Shown here: piece by piece, positions 7,223-13,760 of the stretch
Position numbering within the stretch: the stretch's first letter is position 1
Layout: each line of letters starts with the position of its first letter
Assembly (NCBI GenBank): GCA_040510575.1
Contig: JBEVIU010000154.1
Location: forward strand, 1 to 13,760
Reading direction: 5' to 3'
Length of the DNA stretch: 13,760 nt
Source of the DNA: DASUMF01 sp040510575
GTDB lineage: Bacteria; Actinomycetota; Acidimicrobiia; IMCC26256; DASPTH01
Program-made: the position numbers and the translations under genes
The notes under the pieces: generated by a model
The model's database searches: none
Told to the model about the DNA's origin: nothing
What the model saw: only the letters and a program-made list of their open reading frames with translations

Positions 7223-7261
7223 GACGAACATCTTATCAACAATCGTTGTCATCTGACAACG
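7223..7261 (-). promoter_or_regulatory. perR promoter with overlapping operator palindromes
   Basis: On the minus strand TTGTCA (7259-7254), an 18-base spacer and TAAGAT (7235-7230) form a promoter 7 bases from the ATG. Three half-sites like TGACAAC/TATCAAC lie across it: plus-strand TATCAAC at 7234-7240 or so, GTTGTCA at 7245-7251 (reverse) and TGACAAC at 7254-7260. The last two make a perfect 18-bp palindrome, CGTTGTCATCTGACAACG at 7244-7261; the first two make CAACAATCGTTG at 7237-7248. Repressor binding would cover the -35 and spacer, so autoregulation is likely. Confidence 0.65.
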
Positions 7262-7362
7262 CGCGGCTAAACGACCGCCCTCCACCGCGGCAGGTGCCCC
7301 GTCGCTCGATTCGTCGGATCGGCGGGAAGTTCTCGCCGCCGGAGGGCGTTGTCATCCGCACA

Positions 7363-7462
7363 GGCGAGTGGGAGCGAAGACCATGCGACCGCCGGCTCCC
7401 CCCGCCACAGGTCTCCCCCCAACGCAGAGCCCCCGGGCCCCCCGCCCCGGGGGCTTTCGTTT
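7363..7462 (+). ncRNA. 6C-like small RNA (candidate)
   Basis: This gap between perR and the glycosyltransferase gene holds three runs of exactly six Cs at 7398-7403, 7415-7420 and 7438-7443. The first can sit in the loop of a hairpin closed by AGACC (7378-7382) with GGTCT (7410-7414). The third is in the eight-base loop of a perfect 10-bp terminator hairpin. The actinobacterial 6C RNA is defined by two stem-loops carrying six or more Cs, and its mycobacterial form acts by pairing C-rich loops with G-rich ribosome sites. An alternative pairing, GGGAGC (7370-7375) with GCTCCC (7395-7400), would hide the first C-run. The 5' end is not known; further stems (7320-7326 with 7332-7338, 7276-7283 with 7341-7348) could mean a longer RNA. 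Confidence 0.55.
7428..7462 (+). terminator. Rho-independent terminator with C6 loop
   Basis: AGCCCCCGGG at 7428-7437 pairs perfectly with CCCGGGGGCT at 7446-7455. The loop is CCCCCCGC and the T-rich tail is TTCGTTT. This is the clearest intrinsic terminator in the window. It implies that a plus-strand transcript ends here, before the glycosyltransferase gene. Confidence 0.85.
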
Positions 7463-7483
7463 GCACCGGTAGATTCACCGCCG

Positions 7484-7510
7484 ATGGCCCCGCCCCCGAC
7501 GCTCCGGTGA
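7484..7510 (+). CDS. Possible 8-residue leader peptide
   Basis: ATG at 7484 reads MAPPPTLR and stops at TGA 7508-7510, which overlaps the GTG (7507-7509) of the next gene as GTGA. A TAGATT -10-like box at 7470-7475 lies 8 bases before the ATG, so the message could be leaderless. The downstream GTG has no Shine-Dalgarno, and translational coupling would explain its use. There is no good -35 box; this call is speculative. Confidence 0.25.
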   Translation: MAPPPTLR

Positions 7511-9441
7511 GCCGCGCGCGGTCGCTGCTCGACCGCTACGGACCGGTGACGGCGCTTGCACTCGTGGCGGTTGCGGTGTCCCTGATCGTGCACCACACGG
7601 TGTATCCCGCCTTCTCCTGGAACCGTGACGAGGTCGTCTACCTCTGGCAGGTGCAGGGACTCGCCGACGGAAAGGCGCTCACCAGCGGAGGTGGCAGTCC
7701 CCTCTTCTTCCAACCGTGGCTGAGCGGCATCCGCGACGGCATGTTCTTCTCGCAGTACACGCTCGGGTGGCCTCTCGTGCTGCTCGCTTTCGACCAAGTC
7801 TTCGGCAGCGCGGCGGGAGCGCTCGCGTTCGGGACCGCCCTGGCGGTCGTCGGAACCTACGCGTTCGCACGCGAGATCACCCGCGAGCGTTCGACCGCGC
7901 TCATCGCCGCGGCGCTGCTCGTGCTCTCGCCCTTGCTCGTGATCCAAAGCGGCGTGTACCTCGGCTATCTCTTCTCGCTCGGACTCGGCGCGCTCTTCGG
8001 GGCAGCCCTGCTGGCCGGGCTCCGCCTCCGGCGGTGGTGGCTCCTCGTGGCCAGCGGCGCACTCGTCGGTTGGTTGTTCATGACGCGCCCGTTCGACGGA
8101 CTGCTCTGGGGTGTCGCGCTCGTCGGCTATGTGGTGTTCGCAGGATGGAGCGACAAGCGGGCGACCGCGCGCGGGATCGGCATCGCCGCCATCGGCTTCG
8201 CGCCGCTGCTCGTCGCGACGCTCGCGTACAACCGCCACATCACCGGCAGCTTCACCGAGTTCCCGATCACCGCGGCCGATGCCCGCGACACGTTCGGCTT
8301 CGGCATGCGCAGCATCGGCAAACGGTGGACACCCACCAACTTCACCGCGCTCATGGGGGTGAAGGGCATCGGCAGGAACGGTTGGGAGCTCCCGCCGTTC
8401 CTCTTCGGAAGCTACGTGGCGGTCGCGCTCGCCGCCGTCGGGCTGTGGCTCCGGCGCCGCGACCGCACGACCGTCGCGCTGCTCGCCATCGCCGTCGCCT
8501 TCCCGCTCGGGTACGTGGTGTTCTGGGGCATCTCCCTCTCGGCGAGCTTCGCGAGCCTGGCGGGGCCGATCTACTTCATTCCGCTGTTCCTCCCGATCAG
8601 CATCCTGGTGGCGACGTCGATGGTCGCGGCATGGCAACGTTCGCGCGGTCTGACGCTCGCCCTCGCCGCGCTGATGGTGGTCGCGACCGCTCCCTTCCTC
8701 GTCGACCGCATCGAGCAGAACCACGACATCAGCGCGGCGCAGGTGGGCTGGCGCGACGCGCAGGCGAAGTTCGACGACCACGCGCTCGTCATCGTCGAAC
8801 GTTCCGGTCCGTACCTTCTCCACCTCAACCCGTTCTCGTCGAACCCTCCCGATCTCGACGGCCCGATCCTGTACGCCACCGATCGCAATGCACAGAACCT
8901 CGACCTCATCGCCCGTCACCCCGAGCGCACGCCGTACTTCGAGGCCACCAGCCTCACATCACAACAGGCGCTGCTCGACTACGACGTGAGCGAGTCGAAG
9001 GTCACGGTCACACCGATCGTCGTCGAACGCGCGCCGGTGCTCACCATCCATGCCCGCGTCACCAGCCGCACCGACGACCCGGTCGTCGTCGCGGCGTTCA
9101 CCGCCGGTGGCCGCGTCGACCAGAAGGTGCTCAGCACCAATGCGTCGCGCGGCGACATCTTCGATGTCGAGTGGCAGGTGAGCGCGGCCGCGCTCCCCGA
9201 TCGGCTCGGTGCGCTGGTGGTCGACGTCTCGAGTGGTACCGACGCCGCAGCGGTCTTCGGCGTGCCGCACGACCAGTTCCGGCTCTCGTACCGGGTCGTC
9301 GACGAGGCCCCCGAAGGCACGGTGGTCGAAGTGCTCACGCCCGGGCGTCCGTTCCGGGTGCGCCCGGTGCACGGCGTGTTGACGCCGCGGCGCACCACAC
9401 CGCTCAACACCCTCGACGTGACGGTCAGCGCGACCGACTGA
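7507..9441 (+). CDS. GT-C fold membrane glycosyltransferase, GT39-like
   Basis: A 644-residue membrane protein. After the first transmembrane helix (about 14-32) comes an outer loop with R40-D41-E42, matching the Asp-Glu motif that GT39/ArnT-like enzymes use to take sugars from a polyprenyl-phosphate donor. Many more hydrophobic helices fill the region to about residue 400, with M-T-R-P-F-D-G near 192-198. The last 240 residues are hydrophilic and probably lie outside the membrane. The start is uncertain. The frame is open from 7246, but that extension crosses a strong terminator and reads as low-complexity Pro/Arg, so GTG 7507 is the first plausible start; it lacks its own ribosome site. The 3' end overlaps the convergent arabinosyltransferase gene by 17 bp. 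The acceptor is unknown. Confidence 0.75.
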   Translation: MSRARSLLDRYGPVTALALVAVAVSLIVHHTVYPAFSWNRDEVVYLWQVQGLADGKALTSGGGSPLFFQPWLSGIRDGMFFSQYTLGWPLVLLAFDQVFGSAAGALAFGTALAVVGTYAFAREITRERSTALIAAALLVLSPLLVIQSGVYLGYLFSLGLGALFGAALLAGLRLRRWWLLVASGALVGWLFMTRPFDGLLWGVALVGYVVFAGWSDKRATARGIGIAAIGFAPLLVATLAYNRHITGSFTEFPITAADARDTFGFGMRSIGKRWTPTNFTALMGVKGIGRNGWELPPFLFGSYVAVALAAVGLWLRRRDRTTVALLAIAVAFPLGYVVFWGISLSASFASLAGPIYFIPLFLPISILVATSMVAAWQRSRGLTLALAALMVVATAPFLVDRIEQNHDISAAQVGWRDAQAKFDDHALVIVERSGPYLLHLNPFSSNPPDLDGPILYATDRNAQNLDLIARHPERTPYFEATSLTSQQALLDYDVSESKVTVTPIVVERAPVLTIHARVTSRTDDPVVVAAFTAGGRVDQKVLSTNASRGDIFDVEWQVSAAALPDRLGALVVDVSSGTDAAAVFGVPHDQFRLSYRVVDEAPEGTVVEVLTPGRPFRVRPVHGVLTPRRTTPLNTLDVTVSATD

Positions 9442-12400
9442 GCTCCAGCGCTTCGGCTTCCGGCTCTTCGGCGTCGGGCGCGTTGCGTCGCGTCGCACGC
9501 TCGCGCCACCAACCGAGCACGACGTCGGCCGCGAGCAACGTGACCGCGAGCCATCCGAGCTCCGGTACGTCGAACAGCGCGCCGATCGCCAGCGCGACGG
9601 GCGCTCCCCCGCTGAGCAGGATGCGACCTCGACTCGTCGTGCCCGCCAGCGCCGTCGCAGCACCGACGACGAGCCCGATCCACCAGCGCGACACGAGCGC
9701 GGCGCCGACCGCAGCGCCGAGCGCGAGCACGACCGTCGCGCGCACAGAGGGAGCACCTCCGACATACCTGCTCGCAGGCTGCGCTTCTGGTGCCGACATC
9801 AACGTGACCGCCGCGGCGTCGGCCTGGGCGCGCCGCCGTCGCCAGGTGAGCGCGACGACTGTCAGGCACGCGAGCACCGCCGCGATCGACAGCGCGATGC
9901 CGACCCACACGACGCTCTGGGGCGTCCATCGCAGCGAGATGTCGATCGTGCCCGCTGCCGACGGCCGGATCTTCCAGCCGTTCGCATAGCCGTCGACCAT
10001 GGTCGACATCCCGATCGATGCTCCCTCGACCGACGCTTCCCAACCGTCGCTCTGACTCTGGCCCAGCACCAGCCAGAACGGCGTACCGTCGGTCGCGACC
10101 TTCAAGTCGTAGCTGGTCGGGCCCTCGGAGACGATGCGAACCTTCGCTCCCGACTCGGAGCGAGGGGCGCCGAGCAGCTCCACCGGCGCAGCCTGCCCGT
10201 CGCGACCCGACGAGAGCACCAACCGGTCGACATCGACGCCGGTGTCGAGTCCCACGCTCGTGGTGACCGTGGTGCTCCCCGCGTCGAGGCCGACCGACGG
10301 TTCGCACGCTTCCACCGCCAGGCCCGAGCGCGCGTCGGCCGGCGCGCCGGAGAGGCGCACGGGCACCGGGCTGCCGTCGACGACGACGAGGTCGGCGCGG
10401 CACTCCGACGGGACCGCGCCCGGTGTCGCGGGAACCGGCACACCAGGGAGCGTCACCTCGGCAAGGGAAACCGGGAGGTCGGTCGGGAGCTCGGCCTCGG
10501 CCCCCGACGCGGGCGGGAGCGACGGCTGGCGCACGGCATCGACGACGAGCCGCACGCGCTGGGCGACGAACGGGTCGAAGTTGAACGTCGCGGTGCGCCG
10601 ATCACCCCGAGTCGCGGCACCGGGCGCGCCGGCATCAGGCATCACCGTCATGGTGCGCACCGGCACACCGTCGGCTTCGAGGTGCACCTGTGTCGGCACC
10701 GCGTGCGATCCGTCGTCGAGGTACGTCAACGACATCTGCTCGAACGTGGTCGGTGCACCCAGCGCGGCTTCGACCCAGCGGCCGCCTTGGGGTCCGAACG
10801 ACGAGGTCCATGCGGTCGATGGATCGTCATCGAACGCGCGCGAGGCGCGGCTGTCGACGTCGCCGCGCAGATGGCCGTCGGACGAGAACACCGCGCCGAG
10901 CGCGGTGGTGCCGAGCACGGCATCGATCACCGAGTCGGGTGCATTCGCGTTGACACGCGCGGTGCCAGTCAGCCCGAACGTGCGAGCGTCGGGGAGCACG
11001 ACGCGACGGCTCATCGCGAGCTCGTCGTCGTTGCGCAACGCCTGCTCGTACCGCTGCCGCGACAACACGATGTCGACTCGATGGCCGTCGAGACGCGTGC
11101 CAGCCCGCCGGTCCAGGTCGATCGGGAGCCGAATGACCTCGTCGACGCGGGTGTCGTCGATGCCGATCTCGGCGAAGCCGACGCCGTTGTCGGGGGCGCC
11201 TTCGGGCACGTGGAGGCCGGTGATCTCGAGCTCGAGATCGCGCACGTCGGCTGCCGCGAACGGCACCACCTGACCTTCGGCCGTGAACGACTCCGGGCCG
11301 AGGGTCACCGAGGTCGGCTCGCCGCCGTTCACACGGATCGTCGCCGACGAGATGCTCTGCGTTCCCGGCCCCGCGCCGCGCTGCACGAGGGTGACCTGTT
11401 CGGCCGGCACCGGGTCGTCGACGTGGAGCTTGATGGTGGCGCCGTCGGCATCGTGCGCGTCGACGAGCCACGCCGTTCGCAAGTCGCCGTCGAACGCGAA
11501 GGCCGGGCGGTCACTCGGGGTCACATAGCCCGAGGCCTCGACGGTCGCGACGCGTTGCTCGGCGACCGTGCGCGCGTCGTCACCAGTGCCGGGGAACGTC
11601 TCGAGGCGGAAGTCGTCGTAGCTCGCACCCGCACCCTCGGTCGCGCCCACTGCGTCGCGGATGCGGTCGAAGTAGTTCTGGCTGCGCCGACGGTTCGAGT
11701 CGGTGAGCACGACGTCGGCACCCGCCGCGAGCGCCTCACGCAACTCTGCGTTGCTCAACGCTGCCGTCTCGAGCACGAGCTGCGTGCCGTCGATCAAGCC
11801 GGCCGCGGCCGCATCGACGATGCCGTCGCCGTCACCGGAGAGCAGCACCGACTGTTTGCGTGGCGCGGTGCGCACGATCGGCACCGCGTGCTTCACCGGG
11901 AACAGGGCGACGGGTGGCGGATCCGCCTCACCGGCACTACGGAGATCGATGGCATCGAGGCTCGACGCGCCGGGCGGCGCGACGTTGGGCGTCGGCGCGC
12001 CGAAGCCCTTCGGGGTGCCGAGGCCAGTTGGCACCGGATCGGTGAGCAGGTTCCAGAGGGGCCGCGGCCGCGCCGTGTCGAAGCGCTCGTACTCCAGGTC
12101 GGAGCGCAGCACGACGGTGCCGACGCCCATCAGGCGCGCGAGCGCGGCGAGCGAGTCGGGCTCGAACGTGCCTTCCTGGATGCGGCGGTCGAGCGCGTCG
12201 AGCAGATCGACCGTGCCGGGTTGTCCGAGCGGGAGCACCTCACGCGCCACGAAGTCGCGGTCCATGATCCCGGGCGTGATCGGTTCGTTCGTGTTCCCCC
12301 AGCGGTACGCGGTGAAGTTCTCACCGGGGATCTCGAGCACGCGCGTCGCGTCGCCATCGGCGTCGAGCGCGCGCGCGGCGTCGAGCCAGTAGTCGGGCAG

Positions 12401-13726
12401 CTCCTCGTCGCGCGACAGCGACGACGAGAGGTACCCCACGCTCCAGACCGGCAGGAACGCGACGAACACCATCACCGCGACGACCAGCGCGCCGCCGAGC
12501 TCGCGCCACTTGGGCGTGAGCGTCGACACCGCGGCACCCAGCAACGCCGCGATGCCGAGCGCCACCAACGGGACCGCTCGCGGCGTGTTGCGCAGCGAGT
12601 TGCCCACCGCGGTGCTCTCGGACAGGAACCGGAACACCCGACCGAACGGGCTGGGGTCGCTGTACGGCCACGCGCCGACCGCGAGCACCGTGCCGAAGAC
12701 GACCAGCAGCGCGAAGTACGCGCGGTGCCGCCAGCGCACCACGGCCGCGGCGGCCAAGGCGAGCACCGGTACCGCGAAGCTCGTGATCAGCACCGGGATG
12801 GAGCTCGAGTAGTCGGGCGCCTGCTCGAGCGTCTCGCCCAGGTGGTCGCGCCCGTAGAAGAACCAGTTGCCGAGGCCGCGCAGCAGGTCGAGCGGCGTCG
12901 ACGACACCGCGACCGTCTTGACCGTCTCGGTGAGGTCGAGCAGTGGCAGGCCGTACACCGCTTGGGTGCGGAGGGCGAGGATCCACCAGAGCGACACCCC
13001 GATGGTGAGCACGGAGATGCGCAGCCCCGCGGGCAACGCGCGGCGGAACGATTCGCGACCGCGAAGCATCTCGACGACGATCCAGAGGATCGGCGCGAAG
13101 AGCACGAACTGCAACGCCGACGCGTTCGTCGACCCGATGGTGAGCACGATCAGGGCGAAGATCGCCGGATCTCGCCAACCGCCGACGCGCGTCGCGCGCA
13201 TCGCGAGCCCCACCAACCAAGGCAGCCCGGCCCACGCGAGCAGGAGCACCGACAGGCGTCCCGTGAACGCGAGCTGGTACGGCGTAAGCATGTAGACGAG
13301 TGCGCCGACCAGCGCACCCGACCGCGCGATCCCGAGCTCGCGGAACAACCACCGCGCGCCGAGCACTGCCGCGAACGAGATGCTCCCGAACCAGATGCGT
13401 TGCGCGACCCAGTCGGGGAACCCGACCGCGTCCATGAGCCAGTAGTACGGGCCCATCGGGAACAGGTAACCGATCTGCTGGTGCGGCACCGTGCCCAACC
13501 CGACGTGCGAGTCCCACAGGTACGGCACCCGCTCGAAGAACCGACCGGGGTCGAGGTAGAGGTACTGCTTGGTGTCGGAGCTGAGCTCGCCCGGCGACGA
13601 CAACAGGAACGGCATGTACGCCAGCAGCGCGAGCAGGACCGTCTCCACGACGCTCCCGCGTCGCGCACCGCGCTCCAGACTGCGCGTCGTGCTGCGGCGC
13701 TCGGTCGCCGTCCCGGGAGCGGTCAT
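9425..13726 (-). CDS. AftD-like alpha-(1->3)-arabinofuranosyltransferase
   Basis: A protein of about 1433 residues, close to mycobacterial AftD (about 1400), a GT-C enzyme that moves arabinose from decaprenyl-phosphate onto cell-wall arabinan. After the first helix (about 26-43) the outer loop reads S-S-D51-T-K-Q-Y-L-Y-L-D-P, then H-Q-x-I-G-Y-L-F-P-M-G-P and W-V-A-Q-R-I-W, as in the AftD/DUF3367 domain. Helices run to about 430. The large outer part has two discoidin-like (F5/8C) carbohydrate-binding modules, marked by A-F-D-G-D-L-R-T-A-W753 and A-F-D-D-D-P-S-T-A-W973. A G-Q-S-Q-S-D-G-W1229 motif comes before the C-terminal helices (from about 1269). ATG 13726 is my choice; GTG 13750 or a start beyond the window cannot be excluded, as the frame is open to the edge. 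Substrate identity in this organism is inferred. Confidence 0.85.
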   Translation of the reverse strand: MTAPGTATERRSTTRSLERGARRGSVVETVLLALLAYMPFLLSSPGELSSDTKQYLYLDPGRFFERVPYLWDSHVGLGTVPHQQIGYLFPMGPYYWLMDAVGFPDWVAQRIWFGSISFAAVLGARWLFRELGIARSGALVGALVYMLTPYQLAFTGRLSVLLLAWAGLPWLVGLAMRATRVGGWRDPAIFALIVLTIGSTNASALQFVLFAPILWIVVEMLRGRESFRRALPAGLRISVLTIGVSLWWILALRTQAVYGLPLLDLTETVKTVAVSSTPLDLLRGLGNWFFYGRDHLGETLEQAPDYSSSIPVLITSFAVPVLALAAAAVVRWRHRAYFALLVVFGTVLAVGAWPYSDPSPFGRVFRFLSESTAVGNSLRNTPRAVPLVALGIAALLGAAVSTLTPKWRELGGALVVAVMVFVAFLPVWSVGYLSSSLSRDEELPDYWLDAARALDADGDATRVLEIPGENFTAYRWGNTNEPITPGIMDRDFVAREVLPLGQPGTVDLLDALDRRIQEGTFEPDSLAALARLMGVGTVVLRSDLEYERFDTARPRPLWNLLTDPVPTGLGTPKGFGAPTPNVAPPGASSLDAIDLRSAGEADPPPVALFPVKHAVPIVRTAPRKQSVLLSGDGDGIVDAAAAGLIDGTQLVLETAALSNAELREALAAGADVVLTDSNRRRSQNYFDRIRDAVGATEGAGASYDDFRLETFPGTGDDARTVAEQRVATVEASGYVTPSDRPAFAFDGDLRTAWLVDAHDADGATIKLHVDDPVPAEQVTLVQRGAGPGTQSISSATIRVNGGEPTSVTLGPESFTAEGQVVPFAAADVRDLELEITGLHVPEGAPDNGVGFAEIGIDDTRVDEVIRLPIDLDRRAGTRLDGHRVDIVLSRQRYEQALRNDDELAMSRRVVLPDARTFGLTGTARVNANAPDSVIDAVLGTTALGAVFSSDGHLRGDVDSRASRAFDDDPSTAWTSSFGPQGGRWVEAALGAPTTFEQMSLTYLDDGSHAVPTQVHLEADGVPVRTMTVMPDAGAPGAATRGDRRTATFNFDPFVAQRVRLVVDAVRQPSLPPASGAEAELPTDLPVSLAEVTLPGVPVPATPGAVPSECRADLVVVDGSPVPVRLSGAPADARSGLAVEACEPSVGLDAGSTTVTTSVGLDTGVDVDRLVLSSGRDGQAAPVELLGAPRSESGAKVRIVSEGPTSYDLKVATDGTPFWLVLGQSQSDGWEASVEGASIGMSTMVDGYANGWKIRPSAAGTIDISLRWTPQSVVWVGIALSIAAVLACLTVVALTWRRRRAQADAAAVTLMSAPEAQPASRYVGGAPSVRATVVLALGAAVGAALVSRWWIGLVVGAATALAGTTSRGRILLSGGAPVALAIGALFDVPELGWLAVTLLAADVVLGWWRERATRRNAPDAEEPEAEALELSRSR

Positions 13727-13760
13727 GTGGTGGCCGATCGTAGGTTCCACCCATCGCGAC

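Noticed and set aside
7383..7472. 29-codon Pro/Arg-rich small open frame (ATG 7383 to TAG 7472)
   Set aside because: It runs through the terminator hairpin and all C-runs; RNA structure explains the sequence better than a peptide. An upstream GGGAG makes translation not impossible.
7246..7506. Long N-terminal extension of the GT39-like protein
   Set aside because: It crosses the perR operator, the candidate small RNA and an intrinsic terminator, and reads as low-complexity sequence before the first membrane helix.
7267..8919. 550-residue minus-strand open frame
   Set aside because: It is antisense to the glycosyltransferase, with a highly charged Glu/Arg/Gly composition and no recognisable domain.
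10134..11273. 379-residue plus-strand open frame inside the AftD-like gene
   Set aside because: The Ser/Thr/Arg-rich composition is that of a shadow frame, while the opposite strand carries clear AftD and discoidin motifs.

Overview
This is a GC-rich, densely coding chromosomal window. Its gene content points to a non-mycobacterial actinomycete, and Acidimicrobiia is my best guess. The indicators are a LigD-type primase-polymerase, an F420-type LLM oxidoreductase, an AftD-type arabinofuranosyltransferase and a 6C-like small RNA, together with TANNNT promoters and a probable leaderless mRNA. I see no mobile element, prophage, CRISPR array or foreign-looking island.

Layout, left to right. (1) 1-52 (-): first codons of a DHFR/RibD-C-like protein, divergent from a stand-alone LigD-Pol-like primase-polymerase at 187-1146 (+). 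(2) 1173-3437 (-): a tandem CaiB/BaiF CoA transferase, divergent from an LLM flavin/F420 oxidoreductase at 3550-4401 (+). Both are probably part of acyl-CoA or xenobiotic catabolism. (3) 4413-4886 (-): an acidic hypothetical protein, convergent with the LLM gene. (4) 4992-7261 (-): a same-strand run, in transcription order a PerR-like Fur regulator with its own promoter/operator, rubrerythrin, a DUF3501 protein, dUTPase, tRNA-Gly(GCC) and a strong hairpin terminator. The first three genes read as a peroxide/iron stress module. The dUTPase and tRNA may simply be downstream passengers. (5) 7262-7506 (+): a structured, C-rich interval that resembles the actinobacterial 6C small RNA and ends in a terminator whose loop holds six Cs. 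(6) 7507-9441 (+) and 9425-13726 (-): two large membrane GT-C-type glycosyltransferases that converge and overlap by 17 bp. One is GT39-like and the other AftD-like with two discoidin-type carbohydrate-binding domains. Together they suggest building or decoration of an envelope polysaccharide.

No wholly new system is proven here. The best leads are the 6C-like RNA, the three-half-site operator overlapping a leaderless perR promoter, the half-dead tandem CoA transferase, the rubrerythrin/DUF3501 pair with a long inverted repeat between the genes, and the AftD-like enzyme in a probable non-mycolate lineage. All functional calls rest on reading the sequence by eye; no database search was run.
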